Notes: generated from the sequence alone by a model not told the origin. Numbered from the stretch's first letter, positions 7,462-15,564 are shown. The stretch is DNA of 41,387 nt from Caldifarciminota bacterium (GCA_016930175.1 JAFGHJ010000046.1:65073-106459); one strand, 5' to 3'. Numbers and translations are program-made.

Positions 7462-8174
7462 CTAATCCCCCTTTCCTTCACCTTCACCTCAACAGTATCA
7501 ACCAACTCATAATAGCGAATTATAATATCAAGTATTGAATCAGCATCCGTAGGCTCAGAGATTATTTCATCAAACCACAATTCAATATTCCCGTTTTCAT
7601 CTGTATAATAAGATTTTTCGAAATCTGAATCTACAATCGAAATTTTTAATTTTTGCTTTATAAGAAACATACTATCTACACAGACAGTATCTGTTTTAAT
7701 AAAACTGGGTAAAACTTTTGTAAATTCATAGCCTTGATAACTACTCTCTTTGATCAACCCTAAACCCAAAAGAGCGGAAACAACCGACATCATACACCCC
7801 GTTACCAACTTATCGCTACCATCGTGCATGCAATCCTCGGATTTTGCATAATTTTGCCCAATCATACAGCCACCGTATCCAACAACAGCTCCCAAAAGAG
7901 CTACAACAAGGTCCCCCCTTTCCTCTGAACCATGCACATAAAGCTCTTTGATACTTACGGAATCCCTGACAAAAGCAATATTCTTAATTTTTACGCTTAA
8001 AGAAAAACCCTGCCCATCCTTCGAAACGACCTTAGCATCCAGCTCACTCCGCAAGGGAGAAGCCTCTCGACCAACCAGCTCTTCTTCACTTCGAATAAGA
8101 TAATCTTCAGCACGCCCGAAAAAAGAAATAAAAAGCGTAAAGATAATAATTACTTCAAAAACTTTTCTAAACAT
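7458..8174 (-). CDS. Tandem envelope paralogue 3, lipobox Cys replaced by Arg
   Basis: 238 residues with the same layout as its neighbours: SEEELVGREAS, DGQGFSLSVKIKNIAFVRDS, a glycine-rich hairpin (ALLGAVVGYGGCMIGQNYA and MSVVSALLGLGLI) and the C-terminal DFEKSYYTDENGNIELWFDE. The signal sequence is MFRKVFEVIIIFTLFISFFG followed by RAEDY. Where the others have GCS, this one has GRA, so it cannot be a lipoprotein. A cut after GRA by signal peptidase I would release it into the periplasm, or the helix may stay as an anchor. GGAGGTTAT precedes ATG 8174, which lies inside the last 25 bases of paralogue 4. Confidence 0.78.
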   Translation of the reverse strand: MFRKVFEVIIIFTLFISFFGRAEDYLIRSEEELVGREASPLRSELDAKVVSKDGQGFSLSVKIKNIAFVRDSVSIKELYVHGSEERGDLVVALLGAVVGYGGCMIGQNYAKSEDCMHDGSDKLVTGCMMSVVSALLGLGLIKESSYQGYEFTKVLPSFIKTDTVCVDSMFLIKQKLKISIVDSDFEKSYYTDENGNIELWFDEIISEPTDADSILDIIIRYYELVDTVEVKVKERGIR

Positions 8175-8884
8175 ATAACCTCCACAGTATCGACTAACTC
8201 ATAATAGCGAATTATGAGATTAAGCACGGAATCTACTTCTGTTGACTCTGGAATTATTTCTTCAAACTTAAGATTAACATTCCCCTCTTCATCAGTCCAA
8301 TATCTTTCTTCGAAATCCGAATTCTCAATTGAAATTTTTATTTTTTGCTTTGAGAGAGACACACTCTCCACGCAAATATTATCTCCTTTCCCAAAACAAT
8401 GCATCGCTTTAGAACCTTTGCTCCTATAAGATTTACGATTACGTTCAATTCCCGCAAATATCATACCAGCACCGGTAACACAAGAGGCAAAAGATATAAG
8501 GGTTGCCCTATCAAACTCCTCCTCATCAGAACCATCCCAAGAAATATTCGATAATCCATAATAACACCCCCCAAGACAACCTCCAACCCCACCCAAAAAA
8601 CCCAAAGCAATCCAAGCATCCCCTTCCCCGGGAGATTTTAGCATATAAAGATTACCAGATTTTAGAGAATCCCCAACGACAATAATATCTTTAACTTCAA
8701 CACCCAAAGTAAAACCCCGCTCATCTTGCTCGACGATTTTACAATCTAATTCTTCCCAGGAATCGACAACTTTCCCGTCAAGCGATTCTCCCTCAGCATC
8801 GACATACTTATGGCTGCACCCAAAAAGAAAAAACAAAAACAAAAACAAAATAACCGTTTTAAAAATTTTCCCCTTTTCACACAT
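8150..8884 (-). CDS. Tandem envelope lipoprotein paralogue 4, first gene of the operon
   Basis: ATG 8884 is preferred over ATG 8920 because GGGAGG lies 7 bases before it and the signal peptide starts there (MCEKGKIFKTVILFLFLFF); 244 residues. The lipobox is LFGC, followed by SHKYVD as in the other copies. The core has SWEELDCKIVEQDERGFTL, VKDIIVVGDS, a glycine-rich hairpin (GFLGGVGGCLGGCYYGLS and ISFASCVTGAGMIFAGI) split by a DGSDEEEFDR loop, and DFEERYWTDEEGNVNLKFEE near the end. The promoter at 8924-8951 fits the operon start. Function unknown; envelope location is well supported. Confidence 0.8.
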   Translation of the reverse strand: MCEKGKIFKTVILFLFLFFLFGCSHKYVDAEGESLDGKVVDSWEELDCKIVEQDERGFTLGVEVKDIIVVGDSLKSGNLYMLKSPGEGDAWIALGFLGGVGGCLGGCYYGLSNISWDGSDEEEFDRATLISFASCVTGAGMIFAGIERNRKSYRSKGSKAMHCFGKGDNICVESVSLSKQKIKISIENSDFEERYWTDEEGNVNLKFEEIIPESTEVDSVLNLIIRYYELVDTVEVICLEKFLK

Positions 8885-8900
8885 ATTATATCCTCCCTTA

Positions 8901-8923
8901 CAAAGTACTTTTATATACAAAGT
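8901..8923 (-). promoter_or_regulatory. Shared ACTTTG element, copy at the lipoprotein operon
   Basis: On the minus strand: ACTTTGTAT, three variable bases (ATA), AAAGTACTTTG. It begins directly after the -10 box, so it covers the transcription start and early leader. It contains the palindrome AAAGTACTTT and two ACTTTG direct repeats 17 bp apart. A copy with 20 of 23 bases identical sits at the same spot before the gene at 14539. Confidence 0.6.
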
Positions 8924-8951
8924 AATATACGCATTTTCCCGAATTTGTCAA
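8924..8951 (-). promoter_or_regulatory. Promoter of the four-paralogue envelope operon
   Basis: TTGACA (8951-8946), 16 bp, TATATT (8929-8924) on the minus strand; expected start near 8917. The -35 box and the five bases after it (AATTC) are identical in the promoter at 14472. Confidence 0.75.
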
Positions 8952-9006
8952 GCCCTTTTTTCAACCTTTGGTCTGCTACTGCCTATTAAAAACCCAAAAC
9001 GGCCAC

Positions 9007-9034
9007 TGGACAAAACCGCAATTTGTTATATAAT
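9007..9034 (+). promoter_or_regulatory. Promoter of the TauE/SafE permease gene
   Basis: TGGACA (9007-9012), 16 bp, TATAAT (9029-9034). A second AT-rich box (TTATAATTTATG) follows about 17 bases later. Confidence 0.55.
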
Positions 9035-9106
9035 CGTAACGTTATAATTTATGGTTTAAATTAATGTTCGGGCATTGGTCGATTAAATTTAAAAATGGAG
9101 GGCTTG

Positions 9107-9907
9107 GTGTTTTATTTATATATGTTATTTGCTTTTGCTTGCGAGTATGTTGATTCTTCTTTAGGTATGGGATTTGGTACTATCCTGACTCCTCTCTTGC
9201 TGCTCTCCGGTCTTACTCCTCTGCAGGTAGTTCCCGCGATTCTCTTCTCGGAATTTGTAACAGGGATTTTAGCAGCGACGTTTCATCAAAGGTTCGGTAA
9301 TGTTTTTTTTGACTTTAGTAAAGATGAAAAAATTGTAAGCAGCAAATACCATTTTCTGGGGTATCTTCCGCGTTCTCAGGATGCTAAAGTCTCTTATGTT
9401 TTGACTGTCTTGGGAACTTTAGGCGTAGTTTTTGCGGTTTTATTCTCTTTGAACGTTCCAAAGATAGTTTTAAAACTTTATATAGGCTTTATGATTTTCT
9501 TTATAGGTGCCTATATAATATTCAAGATTAATAGACCTTCAAGATTCAACTGGAAGAGTTTTAGTCTTATCGCAGTTTTGAGCGGCTTTAACAAAGGAGT
9601 TTCAGGGGGCGGTTATGGTCCGCTTGTTACCGGCGGGCAGGTGGTAACCGGCAGGGGTGCAAAGAATGCGATTGGAAGCACTTCTCTTGCGGAAGGAATC
9701 ATATGTCTTGCAGGCTTTATTTTATATTTATTGTCAAAAGGTACTATAGAATGGAAACTGGCCATACCCCTTGTCATAGGCTCAGTTCTCTCTACCCCAC
9801 TCTCAGCATTAACAGTAAAGAAAATCCAGGAAAGAAAAATGAAATTAATAATAGGGTTGGCTACAATAGGTCTCGGGATACTTACAATTATTAAGACATT
9901 TATATAA
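9107..9907 (+). CDS. TauE/SafE (TSUP) family membrane permease
   Basis: A protein of 266-270 residues with about eight hydrophobic segments and two related halves. The first holds EYVDSSLGMGFGTILTPLLL and the second SGFNKGVSGGGYGPLVTGG, the paired glycine-rich motifs of the TSUP family. Members export sulfite, sulfoacetate or other small organic anions through the inner membrane; the substrate here is unknown. ATG 9095 has nothing like a Shine-Dalgarno sequence, whereas GGAGGG at 9097-9102 sits 4-5 bases before GTG 9107, so GTG is preferred. The gene has its own promoter and precedes the acyl-CoA synthetase gene by 200 bp, which has a separate promoter. Confidence 0.85.
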   Translation: MFYLYMLFAFACEYVDSSLGMGFGTILTPLLLLSGLTPLQVVPAILFSEFVTGILAATFHQRFGNVFFDFSKDEKIVSSKYHFLGYLPRSQDAKVSYVLTVLGTLGVVFAVLFSLNVPKIVLKLYIGFMIFFIGAYIIFKINRPSRFNWKSFSLIAVLSGFNKGVSGGGYGPLVTGGQVVTGRGAKNAIGSTSLAEGIICLAGFILYLLSKGTIEWKLAIPLVIGSVLSTPLSALTVKKIQERKMKLIIGLATIGLGILTIIKTFI

Positions 9908-9974
9908 TTAGAAAAAATGCGAAATAACCTCAAATTTACCCGCAGAGGGATTAATATTCCTGTGTTTTATCTTC

Positions 9975-10002
9975 TTGACATAAATGTTTTTGGTATTAAT
10001 AT
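9975..10002 (+). promoter_or_regulatory. Promoter of the acyl-CoA synthetase / CoA-transferase operon
   Basis: TTGACA (9975-9980), 16 bp, TAATAT (9997-10002). The predicted leader is about 100 bases. AATGTT (10080-10085) and AACATT further on could pair just before the start codon. Confidence 0.6.
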
Positions 10003-10108
10003 TAGCTGAGAGTTAACTATGTTTAAGAAATCTTTAGTTATTATTTTTTATTTAAAAGGCATAAAATCCTAGATTTGGGAATGTTAATTCTATACAAACA
10101 TTGGAAAT

Positions 10109-12214
10109 ATGGGTTTTAAAGAGTTATTATATCCGAAAACTATAGCAGTAGTAGGCGCTTCAAGTAACCCGCAAAAAGTAGGGTATGCGGTGTTAAAGAA
10201 TATTCTGGATGGGGGATTCGAAGGTGGTGTTTATCCTATAAACCCAAAAAGCGAATCTATACTCGACACCAAATGTTATCCTTCGGTACAGGATGTCCCT
10301 GATAGTATAGACTGCGCAGTAATTATTGTAAACCGAGATATAGTTCTTTCTGTAATGAAAGATTGTGCAAAAAAAGGCGTCAAAGCTGCAATTGTCATAT
10401 CCTCAGGGTTCGGGGAAACCGACGAAGAAGGCAAGAAAGCTCAAAAAGAACTCGTACAGCAAGCTAAGCTGTCTCAAATCACCATGATGGGTCCCAATTG
10501 CCTTGGGTTGATAAATCCATGGCAAAAACTAAACGCCGCATTCGGCCAATCACTAGACGAACCCGGTGAGATAGCATTAATATCTCAATCCGGAGCTCTT
10601 ATTACATCCATTCAGGACTGGGCTAAGGAAACTAAAGTAGGTTTTTCACTCATAGCTTCGATTGGCAATAAAGCGGCTATCGATGAAGTAGACTTTTTCG
10701 AATACCTTAAGAGTGATAAAAAAACAAAAGTTATAGCCGCATATCTCGAAGATATTTCTCGCGGACAGGAATTTATGCGTATAGCCGAAAGAGTCGGCAA
10801 AGTTAAGCCTATAGTTATTTTAAAATCCGGCAGAAGTCTTGCCGGAGCTAAAGCAGCTTCCTCTCACACGGGAAGCCTGGCAGGATCCGATAAAGCATAC
10901 GATTGCGCTTTTCAGAGATTAGGCGTAATCAGAGCTGAGTCCATAGAACAACTATTCGACATAAGCACTGCTTTAGCATACCAGCCTTTACCCAAAGGTA
11001 ACCACATAGCTATTATAACAAACGCAGGCGGACCCGGCATAATGATGTCTGATGCCGTTGAATTGTCGGGACTCGAAGTGGTTGACATCGACGATAAAAC
11101 CAAGGCAAATCTTTCAAAACTGCTTCCGGTATCTGCATCAGTCAACAACCCTGTAGATGTTCTTGGTGACGCAAGCAGTAAAAGATATGGAGACAGCCTT
11201 AAGTGCGTTCTCGAAAGCAAATCCGTAGACGGAGTAATTGTCATTTTAACACCTCAGAAAATGACCGACGATTCCGCAATAGCAGAAGAATTGGTAAAAG
11301 TTACAAAAAATTATTCAAAACCTGTGATTACCTGTTTTATGGGCGCGGATACCGTCAAAAACGGAGTAAATATTCTAAGAGAAAATAACATACCACAGTA
11401 TTCTGTACCCAGGAGAGCGGCAAATGCAATGCTCGAAATGTTTAAATACAACGAGTACAAATCCCGACCTCTTCGTATTATTGAACGTTTTGCCGTAAAC
11501 AAAAATCCCGTAATTAAGATTATAAAGTCGTACCGCTCAAGAAATCTGCTCGAAATTGGAGAATTCGATGCCAAAACAATAGTGGAATCATACGGCATGA
11601 CCTTACCAGAGGGACACTTCGCCTCTACTTCACAGGAAGCGGTTAAAATTGCAAATGAAATGAGGTATCCCCTGGCCATGAAGATATCAAGTCCCGATAT
11701 TCTTCATAAATCAGATATCGGCGGTGTCAAAATCGGTCTTGGCAGCGCAACCGAAGTTGAGGATGCTTTTGACCTGATGATGCTGCGGATAAAAAAGAAA
11801 ATGCCCGAAGCAGATATTAAAGGCGTACTTGTAGAAGAAATGGTAATGACCGGCAAAGAAGTAATTTTGGGGATGAAAAAGGACCCACAGTTTGGACCGA
11901 TGCTCATGTTCGGTCTCGGAGGTATTTTCGTAGAGGTGCTTAAAGATGTCAACTTCAGCCTCGCCCCAATTACCGCAGAGGAATGCAAAGAAATGATGGA
12001 GGGGACAAAAACCTACAAACTTCTTACAGGAGTTCGCGGACAAAGAGCTGTTGATATACAAGCTATCGTTACCAGCTTGTTACAACTTTCACAGCTGGTA
12101 ATGGATTTCCCCGAAATCGATGAAGTTGATATCAACCCTTTAAAAGTCGGCAATCCCGGAGAGGGAGCTTTTGTTGTTGACGCACGAATAATTTTGTCAA
12201 AGGAGTCAAACTAA
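10109..12214 (+). CDS. Acetyl/acyl-CoA synthetase (ADP-forming), fused alpha-beta subunits
   Basis: 701 residues in the order CoA-binding domain (1-130, with TIAVVGASSNPQKVGYAVL), succinyl-CoA-synthetase-like domains (about 145-450, including ISQSGALITSIQDWA) and a C-terminal ATP-grasp domain (from about 480). His253 in SSHTGSLAGSDKAYD matches the phosphorylated His of the alpha subunit, and ILHKSDIGGV has the second conserved His of the beta part. The enzyme turns acyl-CoA, ADP and phosphate into acid, CoA and ATP, a substrate-level energy step of anaerobes. Both catalytic parts look intact, unlike Pat-type acetyltransferases where this core is dead. The stop is followed at once by the next ATG, so the two genes are co-translated. 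Confidence 0.92.
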   Translation: MGFKELLYPKTIAVVGASSNPQKVGYAVLKNILDGGFEGGVYPINPKSESILDTKCYPSVQDVPDSIDCAVIIVNRDIVLSVMKDCAKKGVKAAIVISSGFGETDEEGKKAQKELVQQAKLSQITMMGPNCLGLINPWQKLNAAFGQSLDEPGEIALISQSGALITSIQDWAKETKVGFSLIASIGNKAAIDEVDFFEYLKSDKKTKVIAAYLEDISRGQEFMRIAERVGKVKPIVILKSGRSLAGAKAASSHTGSLAGSDKAYDCAFQRLGVIRAESIEQLFDISTALAYQPLPKGNHIAIITNAGGPGIMMSDAVELSGLEVVDIDDKTKANLSKLLPVSASVNNPVDVLGDASSKRYGDSLKCVLESKSVDGVIVILTPQKMTDDSAIAEELVKVTKNYSKPVITCFMGADTVKNGVNILRENNIPQYSVPRRAANAMLEMFKYNEYKSRPLRIIERFAVNKNPVIKIIKSYRSRNLLEIGEFDAKTIVESYGMTLPEGHFASTSQEAVKIANEMRYPLAMKISSPDILHKSDIGGVKIGLGSATEVEDAFDLMMLRIKKKMPEADIKGVLVEEMVMTGKEVILGMKKDPQFGPMLMFGLGGIFVEVLKDVNFSLAPITAEECKEMMEGTKTYKLLTGVRGQRAVDIQAIVTSLLQLSQLVMDFPEIDEVDINPLKVGNPGEGAFVVDARIILSKESN

Positions 12215-14065
12215 ATGCCAAACTGGAGAGAACTTTATAAAAGCAAATTAAGAAGTGCAGCACAAGCAATAAAGACAATAGACTCGGGCTCGCGTATTTT
12301 TATCGGTACGGGATGCGGCCAACCTCAACTTCTTGTAGAAGAACTTGTAAATGAAAAAAGTGATATACAGGATACCGAAATATATCATCTTCTTACACAG
12401 GGAAACGCACCCTACATCCAGAAAGAGTTTTGCGAAAAATTCAGAACCTGCAGTTTTTTCCTGGCTCCTAATGTAAGACAGGCAATAGTAAGCGGCAGAG
12501 GAGACTATACACCGATTTTTCTCTCCGAAATACCTCATTTGTTCAAACGAGGAATAATACCCCTCGATGTCGCTCTTATTCAAACAAGCCCCCCGGATAA
12601 AAACGGTTATCTCAGTCTTGGAGTTTCAGTAGATATTGTAAAATCGGCTGTAGAAAACAGTTTGATAGTTATAGCAGAAGTCAATGAAAAAATGCCCAGA
12701 ACTCTCGGAGATTCATTCATTTCTATAGATATGGTCGACATAATAGTAGAAAGTGAGAAAGATATTCTCGAATACAAAATACCTGAACCCGATGAAAGCG
12801 TCGACGCCATAGCAAAAAATGTGGCTTCGCTTATATCAAACGGAGACACAATCGAAGTGGGCATAGGGAATATTCCGCAGACGGTCCTTAAGTATCTTAA
12901 CGAGAAGAAAGACATCGGCATTCACACCGAAATGTTCAACGATGCTATTATTCCCTTAATCGAAGACGGAATCATAAACGGCAGCCGCAAAACTATCAAC
13001 CAGGGAAAAGTAACTGCGAGTTTCTGCTACGGCACAAGAAAACTGTATGATTACATCCATGAAAATCAAATGTTTGAATTCAGACCCTCTGAATATGTAA
13101 ACGATCCTTTTGTAATAAGCCAGCACAACAATATGGTTGCAATAAATGTAGCATTGGAGATCGATATGACAGGTCAGGTTTGTTCCGATTCTATCGGATA
13201 TGATTTTTACAGCGGTATAGGAGGGCAGGTCGATTTTAACAGAGGAGCAGCACGCGCAAAGAACGGCAAAGCCATAATAACTTTACCTTCAACCGCAAAG
13301 AACGGAACAATATCAAGAATAGTCCCGAAATTGACGGAGGGCGCAGGTGTGGTTACGACACGCGGCGATGTTCATTATGTCGTAACAGAATTTGGAATAG
13401 CATACCTTTTTGGCAAAAGTATACGAGAGAGAGTTCTTGCGTTAGCTGAAATTGCACATCCGGATTTTAGAAATGAAATACTGCGAGAAGCTAAGTTAAG
13501 GAATTACATATACTCAGATCAAAAAGAACTCCTTCCGAAAGAAGCGAAGTATCCAAAAGAATTTGAGAGGAAAGTGCCCCTTAAAGACGGTACAGCATTG
13601 CTTTTCAGACCAATAAAGCCAACCGACGAGAAAATGTTGCGGGATATGTGTTATGCTTGCTCAGAAAAATCTATCGCATTTCGCTTCTTCAAGAATATCA
13701 AAACCTTTCCGCACGAATTTATTCAAGAGTTTTCTAATGTCGATTTTTCAAAAGATATGGCAATTATCGGTCTAACCAAAGGTACCGGCGGAGAAGAAAT
13801 TGTCGGAGTGGGAAGATACTATCTGATCGAATCAAAGAATCGCGCTGAAGTCTCCTTCCTTGTGAGAGACGACTGGCAGGCAAAAGGCATAGGAACATAT
13901 TTGCTTAATTTATTGACCGAGATAGCAAAAAATCGTGGAATAGAAGGATTCGAAGCGGTTATGCTTTCCGATAATCAACATATGCTCTCGGTTTTTCACA
14001 ACTCAGGATTTGCGGTTACTACAAAAAGAGAAGGAAATACTTTCGAAATCAGTTACGACTTTTAA
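12215..14065 (+). CDS. Acetyl-CoA hydrolase/CoA-transferase fused to a GNAT acetyltransferase domain
   Basis: 616 residues. Residues 1-440 are a class I CoA-transferase of the acetyl-CoA hydrolase or 4-hydroxybutyrate CoA-transferase type. VALIQTSPPDKNGYLSLGVS, the catalytic Glu239 in GIHTEMFNDA, and GGQVDFNRGAARAKNGKAI are diagnostic. Residues 455-616 are a GNAT domain starting ERKVPLKDGTALLFRPIKPT, with the acetyl-CoA loop DDWQAKGIGTYLLNLL (Q-x-x-G-x-G). The first part would move CoA between acyl groups and acetate; the second would acetylate a protein or small amine. AAGGAG lies in the end of the upstream synthetase gene and there is no gap between them, so the pair probably works on the same acyl-CoA pool. 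Confidence 0.9.
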   Translation: MPNWRELYKSKLRSAAQAIKTIDSGSRIFIGTGCGQPQLLVEELVNEKSDIQDTEIYHLLTQGNAPYIQKEFCEKFRTCSFFLAPNVRQAIVSGRGDYTPIFLSEIPHLFKRGIIPLDVALIQTSPPDKNGYLSLGVSVDIVKSAVENSLIVIAEVNEKMPRTLGDSFISIDMVDIIVESEKDILEYKIPEPDESVDAIAKNVASLISNGDTIEVGIGNIPQTVLKYLNEKKDIGIHTEMFNDAIIPLIEDGIINGSRKTINQGKVTASFCYGTRKLYDYIHENQMFEFRPSEYVNDPFVISQHNNMVAINVALEIDMTGQVCSDSIGYDFYSGIGGQVDFNRGAARAKNGKAIITLPSTAKNGTISRIVPKLTEGAGVVTTRGDVHYVVTEFGIAYLFGKSIRERVLALAEIAHPDFRNEILREAKLRNYIYSDQKELLPKEAKYPKEFERKVPLKDGTALLFRPIKPTDEKMLRDMCYACSEKSIAFRFFKNIKTFPHEFIQEFSNVDFSKDMAIIGLTKGTGGEEIVGVGRYYLIESKNRAEVSFLVRDDWQAKGIGTYLLNLLTEIAKNRGIEGFEAVMLSDNQHMLSVFHNSGFAVTTKREGNTFEISYDF

Positions 14066-14117
14066 AAACTTTCCGAACAGGAACCACAGATTACACAAGA
14101 TTACCATAAAGGAAATT

Positions 14118-14199
14118 CACCGCAAAGACGCAAAGCACGCAGAGAAAAAATATTTAACCACAAAACACACTAAATACACTAAATGTTTTTTGTTTTAAC
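14118..14199 (+). repeat. 82-bp spacer repeat, first copy
   Basis: Starts CACCGCAAAGACGCAAAGCA and ends AAATGTTTTTTGTTTTAAC. 79 of 82 bases are identical to 14362-14443. It lies 52 bases after the CoA-transferase stop. Confidence 0.85.
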
Positions 14200-14361
14200 C
14201 TCCTAACCTACCAACTTCCCAACATTCTAAAAATTTTATTAACAACAAATAGCACGAATTAAACGAATTATTTTTAAGACTGAACCACAGATTACACTGA
14301 TTAACACAAGATTTTTTTGTTTTTTTCTGAATTCCAATCCCTAAACCCCAAATCCTAATTA
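14200..14361. other. Spacer between the two 82-bp repeats, no gene
   Basis: AT-rich with word-like runs such as AGCACGAATTAAACGAATTA and ACCACAGATTACACTGATTAA. The latter also occurs in looser form just before the first copy (14081-14105), so the duplicated block may be larger than 82 bp. No coding signal seen. Confidence 0.4.
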
Positions 14362-14443
14362 CACCGCAAAGACGTAAAGCACGCAAAGAAAAAACATTTA
14401 ACCACAAAACACACTAAATACACTAAATGTTTTTTGTTTTAAC
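14362..14443 (+). repeat. 82-bp spacer repeat, second copy
   Basis: Same length as 14118-14199, with three single-base differences. It ends 28 bases before the promoter at 14472. Confidence 0.85.
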
Positions 14444-14471
14444 ATCTTGTGGCTAAAATAAAAAAAAGGGG

Positions 14472-14499
14472 TTGACAAATTCAAAAAAATTATTATAAT
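14472..14499 (+). promoter_or_regulatory. Promoter of the orphan outer-membrane-like gene
   Basis: TTGACA (14472-14477), 16 bp, TATAAT (14494-14499). TTGACAAATTC is identical to the lipoprotein operon promoter, and spacing to the element that follows is the same. Confidence 0.8.
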
Positions 14500-14522
14500 A
14501 CTTTGTATGATAAAGTACTTTG
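14500..14522 (+). promoter_or_regulatory. Shared ACTTTG element, copy at 14539 gene
   Basis: ACTTTGTAT, three variable bases (GAT), AAAGTACTTTG, placed directly after the -10 box as at 8901-8923. It may be a repressor site overlapping the start or an RNA structure in the leader. Confidence 0.6.
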
Positions 14523-14538
14523 AAATATATAAGGAAAA

Positions 14539-15138
14539 ATGAATAAAAATTATCAAACTAAAAGTCGAAATGTACGGTATGGATTTAAGAAAACGATTTG
14601 CCTTTTTTTCTTTCTGCTTTTAGCGGTTCAGGGATCTTGCCGGGTTTCCGCAGCTGAAAAACCCTTTGAGTTTGAGTTCAACTCGTTTGGGTTTGAACTG
14701 GGGAAAGGAAATGATATCCATATATTGGCAGAAATAATTTCCCTTGGATTTAGTTATAAAATGTCGGAAAAACTACATATACAATTATCAACGAAAGCCT
14801 TCGAGATGTTCCCTTCCGGATTTTCGGGTGACTACATGTTTGCAGGCTCCTCCTATCCTTTATATTTGTCTTTGATTTTTAAAACTAAAGAATATACCTC
14901 TTTTTATTTTGCCGCAGGAACCAGTTATTGGGTCGAGGTTTATGATATGCATTATATTTCATCGGCGATTGGATATAAATTAAGCTTCGATGACTCAGGA
15001 TTTTTTAATATTTCATATTTCGGCTGCGAACTTCAGTGGATAAATATATCTCAGTCCTCAATGCCAAATGACATTATTAGCTTCAATCTGATAGTTGGAT
15101 TAGGTGGTGTTAAGAAAATTTTTGGTACAAAAACTTAA
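14539..15138 (+). CDS. Predicted outer-membrane or secreted beta-rich protein
   Basis: 199 residues. A basic N-terminus and hydrophobic core (TICLFFFLLLAVQGSC) form a signal peptide, with a likely cut after RVSA. The mature part is made of short alternating hydrophobic/aromatic stretches (FEFEFNSFGFELG, LIFKTKEYTSFYFAAGTSYW, FFNISYFGCELQWINI) and ends in SFNLIVGLGGVKKIFGTKT, which resembles a small eight-strand barrel or porin-like fold. No family was recognised. AAGGA lies 4 bases before the ATG. It stands alone but shares its promoter design with the four-paralogue envelope operon, so both probably answer to the same regulator. Confidence 0.7.
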   Translation: MNKNYQTKSRNVRYGFKKTICLFFFLLLAVQGSCRVSAAEKPFEFEFNSFGFELGKGNDIHILAEIISLGFSYKMSEKLHIQLSTKAFEMFPSGFSGDYMFAGSSYPLYLSLIFKTKEYTSFYFAAGTSYWVEVYDMHYISSAIGYKLSFDDSGFFNISYFGCELQWINISQSSMPNDIISFNLIVGLGGVKKIFGTKT

Positions 15139-15186
15139 AATGAATTTTAATATTAGTATGCTTTTTCGTCCTCCTTTCTTCAGTGC

Positions 15187-15257
15187 TTGATTGGTTGTGG
15201 GCTTGTTGGGTTACAACCCTTTCCAGTCGTAAAACCCTGCAGCCCACAACCAATCAA
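15187..15257. other. Perfect 17-bp inverted repeat with 37-base loop
   Basis: TTGATTGGTTGTGGGCT (15187-15203) and AGCCCACAACCAATCAA (15241-15257). The loop has its own small GGGT-TACA-ACCC hairpin. There is no T-run on either side, so it is not a standard terminator. It lies 48 bases after the stop of the 14539 gene; the rest of the spacer to 15506 has no gene signal. Confidence 0.75.
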
Positions 15258-15506
15258 CAAAAAGCTCTTCGCTATTTGCTTTTAGCTGTTTGCAGAAAAC
15301 AAAAAAATAAGCTCGTAACTTATCAATAGCTTCTTTGAATCTAAGTTGAGTTGTTAAGTCGTCGAGTAGTTAAGTTGAAAAAATGAAAAAAATATTTGTG
15401 TGCTTTGTACAAATGATTTAGTCATTGGTCATAGTCACTGGTCAAAAAAATTTATTCGTGTAATTCGTGCAATTTGTTGTTCCTCTGTGATCTCTGTGTG
15501 TTTTTT

Positions 15507-15564
15507 CTCTGTGTTTTTTGTGTCTCTGTGTGAGATATAAATTTTGGGGTTGTGGTGGGTCTTA
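15507..15564 (-). repeat. CACAGAG-family 3' repeat, copy 3 (reverse)
   Basis: Read on the minus strand: TAAGACCCACCACAACCCC, AAAATTTATATCTCACACAG, AGACACAAAAAACACAGAG. It lies 62 bases past the stop of the last hydrogenase-operon gene and reads in that gene's direction. A second CACAGAG-rich part extends left to about 15480 and another right to about 15620. Confidence 0.6.

Noticed and set aside
11711-12061. 116-codon antisense frame in the acyl-CoA synthetase gene
   Set aside because: Codon-shadow of a well-supported gene; His/Phe/Cys-rich translation without family match.
3511-14443. CRISPR array from the CACAGAG-type repeats
   Set aside because: Units are degenerate, widely separated and lack regular spacers or cas genes.
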